Of a stretch of 64,000 bases of DNA, positions 1 to 9,518 are shown piece by piece. Origin of the DNA: Psychrobacter celer. GTDB lineage: Bacteria > Pseudomonadota > Gammaproteobacteria > Pseudomonadales > Moraxellaceae. The notes beneath the pieces were generated by a model. The model searched no databases and was not told the DNA's origin. It saw only the letters and a list, made by a program, of their open reading frames with translations. Within the stretch, counting starts at the first letter, position 1; every line of letters starts with the position of its first letter. The position numbers and the translations under genes were made by a program. The stretch is taken from the NCBI RefSeq assembly GCF_016107555.1, contig NZ_JABASU010000012.1, positions 20,040-84,039 on the forward strand, given 5' to 3'.

Positions 1-1
1 C

Positions 2-3000
2 TGTAATCAATGGCATGAGTCTATGCCGTTCTTATTTCAGCGCATTGACGACTATACAGAATTGTTGATGCCCGATGATCTACTATCAAGCAGCTCAGTA
101 TTGGCTGATATGCGTGACGCGATGCCAGAGGAGGCGTGTGAAGACGTTGAGGTCATCGGCTGGTTATATCAGTTTTATATCTCAGATAAAAAAGACGATG
201 TCTTTGCTGGACTTAAAAAAAATAAAAAGGTCACGCCAGAGAATATCCCAGCCGCGACCCAGCTATTCACGCCACACTGGATCGTACGCTATTTGGTAGA
301 AAACTCGCTTGGCCGATTATGGTTATTGAATCATCCTGAGTCTAAGCTGGCTGACCATATGGAGTACTACATAAAGCCTTCTGAAGACAATGATGATACA
401 GACTACCTAAAAGTAGCGAGTCCAAAAGATCTAAAAATATGTGATCCAGCGTGTGGCTCAGGTCATATGCTAACTTATGCCTTTGATTTGCTATACGCCA
501 TTTATGAAGAGCAAGGCTACGATGCGGTTGAGATACCGACGCTTATTCTCACTCATAACCTTTATGGTATTGAGATCGATGAGCGAGCAGGTGAGCTCGC
601 GGCGTTTGCATTGACTATGAAAGCACGCGCGCGCCATCGTCGCTTCTTTAGTACGGGTATCCGCCCAAACATCTGTGTGCTTGAGCCAATCAGTTTTGAC
701 GATGATGAGCTAGATGAGTATATGGACTTTATCGGTCGTGATCTATTTACAGCTGACTTAGAGAAAACACTGCGCCAGTTTGATGAGGTGAGTAACTTTG
801 GCTCTTTGATAAGACCAGTGCTTACAGATGTAACTGAGATTTTAGAGCGGTTACATGCAGCTGACGTGTCAGGGCAGCTTTTCCTAGGCGGTACTCATCA
901 GAAAGTGCTTAAGCTGTTGAAGCAGGTAGATTATTTAAGTCCACGTTATCGTGTAGTTGTAGCTAACCCACCTTATATGGGTAGTGGGGGAATGAATCCG
1001 GAATTAGGAGCTTGGGCAAATAAAGAATATCCTAACAGTAAGTCTGACTTGTTTGCCATGTTCATCGAAAGAAGTCTTGCTTTAGTACCAAAGCAAGGTT
1101 TAGTTGCTATGATAACTATGCATAGTTGGATGTTCTTACCTTCTTATGAACAGTTACGTGAATATATTTTAGAATATAGTACGATATTATCAATGGCTCA
1201 TTTAGGACCACGCGCGTTTGATAGCATTAGTGGTGAAAAGGTTCAAACCACTGCTTTTGTTTTAGAAAATCTAAATAATCAAGATTTTGAAGGAACATAT
1301 CTACGCTTAGTCAGCGGTGTTTCGGAACTTGAGAAAAGAGATATGTTAATTGAATCTGTTAAAAGTTCAGGGCATGTATCAAGACATACTACTTCAGCAA
1401 AAAGCTTTCAGAAAGTAACGGGAATGCCAATTTCCTATTGGGTTAGCTCTTATGTTAGAAACTTATTTGTCACCAAGCCAAGTTTTGACAGTACATTCAA
1501 GTTCAAAGCGGGCATATCCACAGGTAAAAATGCTGAGTTTATATTATTTTGGCCTGAAGTTAGTGCCCTTTGCATGCGTATAGATCCAGCTAATCCTTAT
1601 GTCTATACACCTCATAACAAAGGAGGTGAGTTTAGGAAATGGATAGGTAATTGGGATTATGTGCTTAAGTATTCAAAAAAGCATATCCAAAGTATGGAAA
1701 AAAATGCTGGGTTTAGACACGACGGTAAGGAATTCTATTTTAGGAAACATGTGGGTTGGTCAAAAATAACATCAGCTAATTCTACTTTAAGCTTTAGATA
1801 CTATCCAGAAGGTTTTTCTTTTGATTCAGCTGGCTTAGCCATGTTTTCTGAGGAAGAAAATGACCTTCAGAGTGCTATGGGTTTTCTTAATTCTAAAGTA
1901 TCTAACGTATTTATAAAGTCACTTAACCCCACTTTAAACGTGACACCGCAAGTATTGAAAAAGATTCCTTTTATTAAAGTAGAGAATCAAGCTGAGCAGC
2001 TTTATAAAAGGCTATATGATGTTTCTAAGCAAGACTGGGATTCATACGAAGACTCATGGGACTTTACCACTTTACCACTGCTAGATAAACAACACCGCAA
2101 GCCAGCACTTAAAGAGACTTATCAACAGCTACGCATGCATTGGCAAAAAATGACCAATAACATGCAGCGCTTAGAAGAAGAGAATAATCGCATTTTTATT
2201 GATGCTTACGGTCTTCAAGATGAGCTAACCCCAGAAGTTTCACTAAAAGAAATCACTCTAACCTGCAATCCTCATTACCGTTACGGTGATGATAAGACGG
2301 GCGATGAGCTAGAAGCCTTATTGCTAGCCGATACCATGCGTGAGCTGATCTCGTATGCCGTTGGCTGTATGTTTGGCCGCTATAGCTTAGATAAGCCTGG
2401 GCTAATACTTGCCAATCAAGGCGATACAATTAATCAGTATCTTGAACAGATACCAGAGCCAAGCTTTACCCCTGATAAAAACAACGTGATCCCTATCTTA
2501 GATGATGGCTGGTTTAGCGATGATATCGTTGAGCGCTTCCGTAAATTTATCAAGGTAGCGTTTGGTGAAGAGCAGTACGAGAGCAACATGCAATTCATCG
2601 AGCTGGCACTGGGTAAGAACGATAAACCGCGTGATATCCGTGATTACTTCTTAAAAGACTTTTATAACGATCATGTAAAGCGTTATAAAAAACGGCCTAT
2701 ATATTGGCTATTCTCAAGCGGTAGCTTCAATGCCCTTATTTACATGCATCGCTATCAACCTGACACAGTAAGCGTTGTGCTGAACGATTACTTGCGTGAG
2801 TTCCGCACCAAGCTCAATGCCTATAAAGATCAGCTTAACGCGATTAACATTAGCAGTGATCAAACCCAAGGCGAAAAAACCAAGGCATTAAAACAGCTCG
2901 ATAAAATTACTAAAATGATTACTGAGATGGAAGAGTATGAACGCGACGTACTTTATCCGCTAGCGACCCAGCAAGTAGAGATCGACCTAGATGATGGCGT

Positions 3001-3061
3001 CAAGGTCAACTATCCTAAATTCGGCAAGGCACTAAAGAAAGTGACAGGACTTAGTTCATGA
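2..3061 (+). CDS. pglX: BREX-1 adenine-specific DNA methyltransferase PglX (BrxX), 5' end outside the window
   Basis: Partial gene: the frame is open to the window edge, so the ATG at 23 is an internal Met and the true start lies upstream. The visible 1019 residues compare with about 1200 in the family. PglX methylates adenine in an asymmetric site to mark host DNA in BREX phage defence. Visible motifs are the SAM-binding DPACGSGH (about residue 145) and the amino-methyltransferase catalytic NPPY (about residue 325), followed by a long target-recognition and C-terminal region rich in charged helices. The middle part (about 1000-2000) is more AT-rich than the flanks, as often seen in variable specificity domains. 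The stop codon overlaps the pglZ start (ATGA), showing translational coupling. Family assignment is strong; the recognised DNA site cannot be read from sequence. Confidence 0.93.
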   Translation, partial: CNQWHESMPFLFQRIDDYTELLMPDDLLSSSSVLADMRDAMPEEACEDVEVIGWLYQFYISDKKDDVFAGLKKNKKVTPENIPAATQLFTPHWIVRYLVENSLGRLWLLNHPESKLADHMEYYIKPSEDNDDTDYLKVASPKDLKICDPACGSGHMLTYAFDLLYAIYEEQGYDAVEIPTLILTHNLYGIEIDERAGELAAFALTMKARARHRRFFSTGIRPNICVLEPISFDDDELDEYMDFIGRDLFTADLEKTLRQFDEVSNFGSLIRPVLTDVTEILERLHAADVSGQLFLGGTHQKVLKLLKQVDYLSPRYRVVVANPPYMGSGGMNPELGAWANKEYPNSKSDLFAMFIERSLALVPKQGLVAMITMHSWMFLPSYEQLREYILEYSTILSMAHLGPRAFDSISGEKVQTTAFVLENLNNQDFEGTYLRLVSGVSELEKRDMLIESVKSSGHVSRHTTSAKSFQKVTGMPISYWVSSYVRNLFVTKPSFDSTFKFKAGISTGKNAEFILFWPEVSALCMRIDPANPYVYTPHNKGGEFRKWIGNWDYVLKYSKKHIQSMEKNAGFRHDGKEFYFRKHVGWSKITSANSTLSFRYYPEGFSFDSAGLAMFSEEENDLQSAMGFLNSKVSNVFIKSLNPTLNVTPQVLKKIPFIKVENQAEQLYKRLYDVSKQDWDSYEDSWDFTTLPLLDKQHRKPALKETYQQLRMHWQKMTNNMQRLEEENNRIFIDAYGLQDELTPEVSLKEITLTCNPHYRYGDDKTGDELEALLLADTMRELISYAVGCMFGRYSLDKPGLILANQGDTINQYLEQIPEPSFTPDKNNVIPILDDGWFSDDIVERFRKFIKVAFGEEQYESNMQFIELALGKNDKPRDIRDYFLKDFYNDHVKRYKKRPIYWLFSSGSFNALIYMHRYQPDTVSVVLNDYLREFRTKLNAYKDQLNAINISSDQTQGEKTKALKQLDKITKMITEMEEYERDVLYPLATQQVEIDLDDGVKVNYPKFGKALKKVTGLSS

Positions 3062-5562
3062 ATGATCGTATTATAAACTCATTACAAAGGCTGTTCGAGC
3101 GTCATCGAATTGTCTTTTGGTACGACACCAAGCAAGAGCTGCGCGATGACTTTGACAGCCTAACGCTAGATGGTATCGAGAAAATAGTACTAAACAATAA
3201 TGAGTTTGGCGTTAAATATAAGATATTGCGTGAGCAGCCTAACCAGAAGTTTTTACTCTATCATACTGGCGCTCAACCGGCACAGTTGGATAATTGGCTA
3301 TTGGATGTACAACTGGCACACGGTGAATTCCGTACGGATCAGACCGCTATTTGGTTGTCGGAGCTGTCTTTAGGTATCGAATTTGCAGAGGTGCTAAAAT
3401 ATCATAAGGAGTTTTTTCAGGCCAAGAGCCGTAAAGAGGCTTTGAGTAAGCTGATAGCCCCTAATGATAGCTCGGGTACGATGCAGCTTAAAATGCTAGC
3501 AGTATGTGCTAAAAGCGAGCCTAAAATGGATTCTATTGTTGAGAGTCTATTGCAGGATTTGGCTTATGAAAAAGATGACAAGATTAAGCTGATAAGTCGG
3601 TGCGGTCTTGATGAGTTTTTTTGGGAACAGATGAGTCGCTACTATGGTTATAAGTCTGCTGAACCAAGTATTCTTGATTTTGCCATTGAGTTATTTAAGT
3701 CCAGCTATGCCATGGTAACTGGTGGTCAGGTCAAGCTGACCAGTGATGCGCTTGTATTTTTGAAGCGTTGGAAAGACAGTAAACCCCATCAAGCCAGCTT
3801 TGAGACACTATCCGATCGTTTTGCTGATTACCTTGATATAGAAAATGATTTAAACAATCGTGATTTTAAGCAGTTAATCGAAACTGATTACTTTAGATCA
3901 ATCGACGAAAAAATAATCAGTGCCTTAGCTCGTGCGGTATTAGAGAGTGACTTTACCGCTGAGCAAATTGCTGTTTGGGTTCGACAACGTCGCCAGAGTC
4001 ACTGGTATTCTGAATTCCAACATACTTATCAGGCACTTGATAACGCTGCACGGTTCATATCTATCTTCAACCACGTTGAGATCGATATGAATAGCCTAGA
4101 TCAAGGCATAGAGCGCTATACCCAATCTTGGTATAAGCTTGATCAACTCTACCGTAAGTTTATCTACCACAAGCTTACGTCTGGAAAAGTGACACTTCTA
4201 AAAGATCTTAATGATAAGGTAGAAAATTTATACTCTAATGTCTACTTACTAGGGCTAGGGAATCGCTTTCAAGAGTTTGTTGAATCAGCACCACAATGGA
4301 ATACGTCAGTCGCAGTGAGACAAGATGATTTTTTTAAGCATTGGGTTAAACCATACTTAGAGAACAATAATAAAATATACGTCATTATTTCAGATGCAAT
4401 GAGATATGAGATAGCAGACGAGCTGGTCAGCTTGATTCGTCAAGAAGATCGCTACAATGCCGATCTAGAACCTATGCTATCCATGTTGCCAAGCTATACC
4501 CAACTTGGAATGGCAGCCTTGCTACCTAATGACACCTTATCCATTGCAGATAAGGAGAAGGACAAAAGCATGGTCCTTGTTAATGGGAAAAGCTCTCAAA
4601 AAACGACCTGTAGAAGTAGAATACTTAAAGCAGCATTGCAAGATCGAGGAGATGCCATTACAGCAGATGCTTTTATGCAGCTTGATAGAGAGGGTAGTCG
4701 AGAGTTGTTAAAAGCCAATGATGTTATTTATATTTATCACAATCGAATAGATCATACTGGCGATAAAATGCACTCTGAGGGAGAGGCCTTTGAAGCTGCC
4801 GAAAAAGCATTGCATGACCTGATTAAAGTGATTAAGAAACTAACCAATGCCAATGCTAATAATATATTAATCACAGCTGATCATGGATTTATTTATCAAA
4901 ACCGTAAGATAGATCAGAGCGATTTTTCAGGTGCTGAAGTAAAAGGCAAAGAAATCTTATATAAAGATCGCAGATTTATACTGGGTAAAGGGTTGGAGGA
5001 GTCATCAGGGTTACACAAATTCAGCTCTGAAATGCTTGGTTTGGACGGTCAAGTAGAAGTGCAAATTCCTAAGTCTATTAACCGTTTGAGACTTAGTGGC
5101 TCAGGAAGCCGTTTTGTACATGGTGGCGCATCATTGCAAGAGGTGGTTGTCCCTGTAATTAGCATCAATAAAAGCAGACAGAGCGATACCACAGCGGTTG
5201 AAGTGGATATCTTACGCGGCGCGAACTCTTTAATTACTACAGAAGAGCTGAGCGTCAGTATGTACCAGAGCTCACCTGTAACAGAAAAGACGCTACCTCG
5301 CGTACTAAGAGTAGGTATTTATACTGAAGCAGGAGAGCTTATCTCAGACAGTTATGAGATGACTTTTGATCTACGTTCAGAAAACCCTCGGGAAAGAGAG
5401 CAGCAAGTCAGTTTGATACTGACCCGTAAAATTGATGAAGTCAATGGACAAGAAGTCATTTTAAAGCTAGAAGAAAGAGTCGGAAGCACTTCGCACTATA
5501 AAGAATACAAAACGCTTAGATACACAGTAAGGCGTTCATTCACTAGCGATTTTGATTTTTAA
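3058..5562 (+). CDS. pglZ: BREX-1 system phosphatase-superfamily protein PglZ
   Basis: 834 residues, normal length for type 1 BREX PglZ. The core is an alkaline-phosphatase-superfamily domain: IISDAMRYEIADEL near residue 442 carries the metal-binding Asp of the PglZ motif, and ITADHGFIY near residue 604 carries the second metal-site Asp/His pair. The N-terminal 400 residues are helical. PglZ is required for both BREX modification and phage restriction in characterised type 1 systems, though its substrate is not established. It overlaps pglX by 4 bp. In standard type 1 loci brxL comes next; here a terminator and an oppositely oriented integrase follow instead. Confidence 0.93.
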   Translation: MNDRIINSLQRLFERHRIVFWYDTKQELRDDFDSLTLDGIEKIVLNNNEFGVKYKILREQPNQKFLLYHTGAQPAQLDNWLLDVQLAHGEFRTDQTAIWLSELSLGIEFAEVLKYHKEFFQAKSRKEALSKLIAPNDSSGTMQLKMLAVCAKSEPKMDSIVESLLQDLAYEKDDKIKLISRCGLDEFFWEQMSRYYGYKSAEPSILDFAIELFKSSYAMVTGGQVKLTSDALVFLKRWKDSKPHQASFETLSDRFADYLDIENDLNNRDFKQLIETDYFRSIDEKIISALARAVLESDFTAEQIAVWVRQRRQSHWYSEFQHTYQALDNAARFISIFNHVEIDMNSLDQGIERYTQSWYKLDQLYRKFIYHKLTSGKVTLLKDLNDKVENLYSNVYLLGLGNRFQEFVESAPQWNTSVAVRQDDFFKHWVKPYLENNNKIYVIISDAMRYEIADELVSLIRQEDRYNADLEPMLSMLPSYTQLGMAALLPNDTLSIADKEKDKSMVLVNGKSSQKTTCRSRILKAALQDRGDAITADAFMQLDREGSRELLKANDVIYIYHNRIDHTGDKMHSEGEAFEAAEKALHDLIKVIKKLTNANANNILITADHGFIYQNRKIDQSDFSGAEVKGKEILYKDRRFILGKGLEESSGLHKFSSEMLGLDGQVEVQIPKSINRLRLSGSGSRFVHGGASLQEVVVPVISINKSRQSDTTAVEVDILRGANSLITTEELSVSMYQSSPVTEKTLPRVLRVGIYTEAGELISDSYEMTFDLRSENPREREQQVSLILTRKIDEVNGQEVILKLEERVGSTSHYKEYKTLRYTVRRSFTSDFDF

Positions 5563-5569
5563 CGCAGCC

Positions 5570-5592
5570 AACACTTTGCTAAAGTGTTTTTA
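5570..5592 (+). terminator. rho-independent terminator after pglZ
   Basis: Perfect 8-bp stem AACACTTT/AAAGTGTT with a GCT loop, followed by a T tract, 8 bp after the pglZ stop. It closes the BREX operon here and supports the view that no further plus-strand gene belongs to it. Confidence 0.75.
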
Positions 5593-5632
5593 GGTAATAT
5601 TATATGTTTCAATTTATTTAAAAATTAGTAGC

Positions 5633-6994
5633 TCAAGCTTTACTCTTCAACATAGCTAATACCTGATCCTCTCCCAGCTGAGCAATCAACGCTTGCAGCT
5701 GGGCATTAGGCTCAGCTGTATCTTTGGTATCCGCCTTAAACTTAGCAGTATCTTTACCGTCTCTAAGCGCGTCTAAATAGTCAGCCCACTTCTGCATCAT
5801 ATCACTACGATCATCAATGTACTCAAATCGACCATATGCCGTACCATTAGGATCTTTGGTTGTATGACCCAAAGCCATCTCAACCAGCACGAGAGGATAC
5901 TTTAATTGCTCTTGTAGGATGGTTTTCGCTGTGGCTCTAAAGCCGTGAGCACAATGAATGTTTTTGTAGCCCAAATCTTTTAAACGCTTATTCGCTGTCG
6001 CATCAGAGATGATCTGATGCTTTTTTGCTGTCTCACTGTAGAAGACAAACTTAGTATGACCATTGATTTGCTGCTGCGCGCGTAAAATAGCTACTGCTTG
6101 ACGAGGTAGGGGCACGACCATGTCCTTGACCATGTTTACCTTACCTTGGCCTTTTAAAGGCTTTAACCGCCACCTACCAGCCTCTAGATCTAAGTCAGCC
6201 CAGCGCATACGGCGTAGATCACCATTACGCACAAAGAGTAATGCTAATAGCCTAAGGGAGTTGATAGTATTTGGATCACCTTCTATAGTCTCGATATCAC
6301 GTAGTAGCTTAGCTAAATCTTTAGGCTTAGTGATGGCTGGACGATGACCATAGCTCGACTTAGCCAATTGGCTTTTAATTAATGCCGCAGGATTGCTGCT
6401 ACAAAAGCCACGCGCACCCGCATAGACGAATACATCACTAGCGATACCTGCACAGCGCTCAGCCTTATCTGTGGGCTTGCCGGCTTTATTTAATGAGTTG
6501 GCTTGGATGTCTAATAGTACTTCAAGCATTTTAGGCGAGCTGATCTCACTAATTGGCTCATCACCAATGTAGGAACAAATCAGCTCAAGCCGACCTCTTT
6601 TGCGAATAAGTGTATTGCTCTTTTGCGTTTGATCTAAGCTATCAAAATATTCCCAAGCAAAATGATTAAAAGAGTTTTTAGTTTTACTAATAACACTATT
6701 CTTTAATTCTTCACGGTGATCTTTAGGGTCAATGTTACGGCTCAAGAGCTCTTCATAGTCACGCCAGATTTCACAGGCACGAGCGAACGAGACGTTTGGA
6801 TAAACACCAAGCGATATACGTTTATTTTTTGAATGAGTAGGAGACAAGTAGCGATAAACCCAAGACTTAGTGCCGTTAGGTCTGACCATGAGATACAGCA
6901 TGGGGTAGTTTTTGACAGAGACTAGGTATTCTTTGTCATCGGCTTTATGACTGCTGATACTGCGATCAGAGCTAATAGGTTTGCGTGCTGCCAT
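5633..6994 (-). CDS. tyrosine recombinase (P4-type genomic island integrase)
   Basis: About 453 residues. The N-terminal 95 residues form an Arm-DNA-binding (DUF4102-like) domain (GTKSWVYRY, RISLGVYP), followed by a core-binding region and a C-terminal tyrosine recombinase domain. The catalytic set is visible: Arg in GDLRRMRWADLD (about residue 263), HGFRAT (about 348), LGHTT, and the likely nucleophile Tyr in YGRFEY (about 385). I chose the ATG at 6994 because GGGG lies 8 nt upstream; the frame is open to 7015, which would add seven residues. The gene lies just beyond the 3' end of tRNA-Leu and points away from it, the standard arrangement for a tRNA-integrated island, so it most likely mobilised the BREX island. 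It appears intact. Confidence 0.92.
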   Translation of the reverse strand: MAARKPISSDRSISSHKADDKEYLVSVKNYPMLYLMVRPNGTKSWVYRYLSPTHSKNKRISLGVYPNVSFARACEIWRDYEELLSRNIDPKDHREELKNSVISKTKNSFNHFAWEYFDSLDQTQKSNTLIRKRGRLELICSYIGDEPISEISSPKMLEVLLDIQANSLNKAGKPTDKAERCAGIASDVFVYAGARGFCSSNPAALIKSQLAKSSYGHRPAITKPKDLAKLLRDIETIEGDPNTINSLRLLALLFVRNGDLRRMRWADLDLEAGRWRLKPLKGQGKVNMVKDMVVPLPRQAVAILRAQQQINGHTKFVFYSETAKKHQIISDATANKRLKDLGYKNIHCAHGFRATAKTILQEQLKYPLVLVEMALGHTTKDPNGTAYGRFEYIDDRSDMMQKWADYLDALRDGKDTAKFKADTKDTAEPNAQLQALIAQLGEDQVLAMLKSKA

Positions 6995-7008
6995 AACTGA
7001 TACCCCAA

Positions 7009-7045
7009 TGTACATTTAAAAACCAGTGTACATAGTAGTGTACAT
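7009..7045. promoter_or_regulatory. three TGTACAT repeats in front of the integrase gene
   Basis: TGTACAT occurs at 7009, 7027 and 7039. The last two lie within a 9-bp direct repeat AGTGTACAT with 12-bp spacing, and each core TGTACA is self-complementary. They sit directly upstream of the preferred integrase start, where an excisionase or autoregulator site would be expected. Function is inferred from position only. Confidence 0.4.
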
Positions 7046-7100
7046 CAGATGCATGGATTAGGATAGATAGAGCAGGACAGTATAGAACGCCAGATACAAC

Positions 7101-7124
7101 AAAGCCCCTGATATCAGGGGCTTT
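7101..7124 (-). terminator. inverted repeat / terminator beyond tRNA-Leu
   Basis: Perfect 24-bp palindrome AAAGCCCC TGATATCA GGGGCTTT, nested inside a second inverted repeat TATAGAAC (7081-7088) and GTTCTATA (7129-7136). It lies between the tRNA-Leu 3' end and the integrase, consistent with ending tRNA-Leu transcription. There is no long T tract, so it could instead be a recombination-related structure. Confidence 0.5.
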
Positions 7125-7157
7125 AGCTGTTCTATAAGATAGTATAGGACTATGTAA

Positions 7158-7244
7158 TGGTACCCGGAGCCGGACTTGAACCGGCACGCTCGTTAGAGCG
7201 AGGGATTTTAAATCCCTTGTGTCTACCAATTTCACCACCCGGGC
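7158..7244 (-). tRNA. tRNA-Leu (anticodon UAA)
   Basis: 87-nt tRNA with encoded CCA. The 5' acceptor GCCCGGG, a D-loop with TGGTAGACA, the anticodon stem AGGGA/TCCCT around loop TTTAAAA (anticodon TAA), a variable arm typical of class II tRNAs, and a T-loop GGTTCAAGTCC are all visible. It is the probable insertion target of the island carrying the integrase and BREX genes, which lie on its 3' side. Confidence 0.95.
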
Positions 7245-7370
7245 AAAACTTGTGTTATCTATACATTAAAAAGCGTTGATAGTGCTTTTCGTTGGTAAGA
7301 TAAGTGGTCGCTATTATAAGCGGTTATGCTGATAATGCAAGCCAAAATTAACATGACGTTAATAAATAAT

Positions 7371-7444
7371 TGGAGGCTGGAGTCGGAATCGAACCGGCGT
7401 TAACGGAGTTGCAGTCCGCTGCATGACCACTCTGCCATCCAGCC
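7371..7444 (-). tRNA. tRNA-Cys (anticodon GCA)
   Basis: 74-nt tRNA with encoded CCA. Acceptor stem GGCTGGA pairs with TCCAGCC, the anticodon loop is CTGCAAC (GCA), and the T-loop is GGTTCGATTCC. It lies upstream of tRNA-Leu on the same strand with a 126-bp spacer. Confidence 0.95.
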
Positions 7445-7621
7445 AATCAAGGTGGACTATATTAGCAAAAATAATTTAAATTACAAGTCATTTTTTGGCT
7501 AAAAATAGCTTATATGCTCACTTGTGCTGATTTTAGTGCTTTTTTATGAGTTTTTTGCGTATTCAGGCTCATCAGCGAGCCGGACTCACTGATGAGAGTA
7601 CTGATCATTGAGTATATACTT

Positions 7622-7756
7622 TTATAATATCTCTTCGTTATTACGTTTGGCTCGTTTGATGTCGCGATAAGTCGCGGTACAAATCAATACCAGCACGCCG
7701 AGCGTAATGGCTGGCCAAATTAAAATATATAAGCCGTAGATAAAGACGTTGTCCAT
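7622..7756 (-). CDS. 44-residue membrane microprotein, putative transporter small subunit
   Basis: An ORF of 44 codons with a strong Shine-Dalgarno (AAGGAG, 5 nt before ATG). The product has one hydrophobic segment (about residues 5-27) and a basic cytoplasmic tail with KRAKR. It lies 94 bp downstream of the sodium/solute symporter on the same strand. Short one-helix proteins of about 43 residues next to such symporters are a known family (putative transporter small subunit), and size, topology and position all fit. It probably assembles with the symporter; this is inferred. It is too short for routine gene finders and easily missed. Confidence 0.75.
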   Translation of the reverse strand: MDNVFIYGLYILIWPAITLGVLVLICTATYRDIKRAKRNNEEIL

Positions 7757-7850
7757 GATATCTCCTTATAGTATTTATGAAGGGTTGCCTGTGCAGCCGG
7801 TCACATATTGACCAACTGCCAAACCCGCAAGCGGTGCTCGCTACCTGTGT

Positions 7851-9518
7851 TTATGAAAGCTCAGAGGTCGATGCCTTGGCTTTTTTATCATAATCGCCGA
7901 CACGTTGATTGATTAAAGCAAAATCAAAGTGTTCATCACCCATGAGGCTAACGATGATACAAACGATGGTGCTGGCACCATAGGCCGTTAGTGAGGCCAG
8001 TAGTACCATGTACTGACGTAAGAAGCCTGTGGCAAAAATGAGCATCAGTACCAGCGTGAGCGCTGCCGCCATCATGCCGATTTTACGACCCAAAAAGCCA
8101 AAGACCATCAGTCCAATCACGACTGCGGCGCCCACACTGGCCAGTATTTCAAAGAAAAGGGCAGTAAAGCCTGTCATCGGTAGCAGCTCAAAGCGTACCA
8201 CACAGAATAGCAGCAGGCCGATGATGACCGCCGAGGTAAAGGCGGTATTGGTCACGCGGTTCCAAAACACACTGGCGATGACCGGAAAAACAATCGCGCC
8301 CCACAGCGCCCCTACAAAGACCAACATCACCAAAATATCTAGCTTAAAGCTGGCAAAGATCAGTCCGGCAGCGGTGGCGATAATCATCGTGCTACGACCA
8401 ACGAGCATCATCGTTTTAGGCTTGACGCGGCCTTTGGCAATGTTTTTGCCATACACATCCGCCATCATAATGGTCGATAAGGCCGACAAATCTGAGTCGG
8501 CTGTTGATGATAGTGAGCCAATGACCAAAATAAAGAACAAGGCGATAAATACAGGGTGCAAGTAAGTGCTGACCATTTGCGGAATCAGATTATTCATATC
8601 GCCATTTAGCGGCTCGATACCGATGGTCAAAGCCATCAATCCGATCATACCAAGACCGATGACGATACCAGCATAGCCGACCGTGGCGGTAATAAAGGTC
8701 TGTTTAATCTTAGTCTTATCGATCGCAAACAAGCGCTGCGTGATGGTTTGGTTACCAATCGCATAAGCAAGTACAGCGACAAAATAGGGCGCTCCTTGCT
8801 GAAAAAACGCTTCGGATGAAAAGAAATCCTGCTGTTCAAGCGTGAGGTTAGAGAGGCCATCGACCATGACTTGTGGCCCACCCATCGCAAACAGTACCGC
8901 TGGAATAATGACAATACCGATGGCCATCAAAGCGACCAATTGCGCAAAGTCTGTAAAGACGGAAGCACGAAACCCTGAGGTTAGGGTGTAGCTTAGCACC
9001 CCGATACCTGCAATCATGACCCCCGTCTGAAACGATAATGGCGATAATACCGACACCAACGCCCCAGCTGCAGTAAAGTTGACCATCAAGCTAATTAAGC
9101 TGCCCATAAGGTTGGATATGGCTAAAATTAATTGGCTTGATGAGCCATGGCGGGCGTGGATAAGCTCACCTAAGGTATGACCATCGGGTGCAAGCTCACG
9201 AAAGCGCATACCAAAAGGATAGATGAATAAGATCATCAGCGCGCCCCAAAAGCCGTAATGTATCGGCCCTGACACGCCATACTTGTAGCCAGAGGTCGCC
9301 GCCGCATAAAACGATGCCGCCCAAATCCAAGTAGCGGTCATACTAGCAGCACCCATGCCAAAGCCGACGCCGTGGCCTGCCACCATAAATCCTGAAGTGG
9401 TTTCTTTGTCTTTTTTGATCAGCAATGACAACAAATACGTGCCGCCATAAAACGCTAACAACAATAAAATAATGGTTAACGATGAAAATTGGAACAGTGA
9501 CTCAGTTTTCAAATTCAT
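7851..9518 (-). CDS. sodium:solute symporter family transporter
   Basis: About 555 residues with 13-14 predicted transmembrane segments and the typical early motif around TATWIWAASFYAAATSGY (about residues 60-80). It belongs to the SSS family, in which Na+ drives uptake of a small organic solute. The sequence resembles the urea-transporter-like branch more than PutP, but the substrate cannot be fixed. The ATG at 9518 has GAGG only one base upstream, while the TTG at codon 3 has GAGG at 7 nt, so translation may start there. The next gene downstream is a 44-residue membrane protein, probably its partner. No substrate enzyme gene is adjacent. Confidence 0.85.
   Translation of the reverse strand: MNLKTESLFQFSSLTIILLLLAFYGGTYLLSLLIKKDKETTSGFMVAGHGVGFGMGAASMTATWIWAASFYAAATSGYKYGVSGPIHYGFWGALMILFIYPFGMRFRELAPDGHTLGELIHARHGSSSQLILAISNLMGSLISLMVNFTAAGALVSVLSPLSFQTGVMIAGIGVLSYTLTSGFRASVFTDFAQLVALMAIGIVIIPAVLFAMGGPQVMVDGLSNLTLEQQDFFSSEAFFQQGAPYFVAVLAYAIGNQTITQRLFAIDKTKIKQTFITATVGYAGIVIGLGMIGLMALTIGIEPLNGDMNNLIPQMVSTYLHPVFIALFFILVIGSLSSTADSDLSALSTIMMADVYGKNIAKGRVKPKTMMLVGRSTMIIATAAGLIFASFKLDILVMLVFVGALWGAIVFPVIASVFWNRVTNTAFTSAVIIGLLLFCVVRFELLPMTGFTALFFEILASVGAAVVIGLMVFGFLGRKIGMMAAALTLVLMLIFATGFLRQYMVLLASLTAYGASTIVCIIVSLMGDEHFDFALINQRVGDYDKKAKASTSELS

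Noticed and set aside
6972..7238. 88-codon minus-strand frame beginning MVKLVDTRDLKS
   Set aside because: Its first part is a translation of the tRNA-Leu gene, a classic false ORF.
8029..8565. 178-codon plus-strand frame opposite the sodium/solute symporter
   Set aside because: It lies entirely within the symporter gene on the other strand and has composition typical of an antisense shadow.
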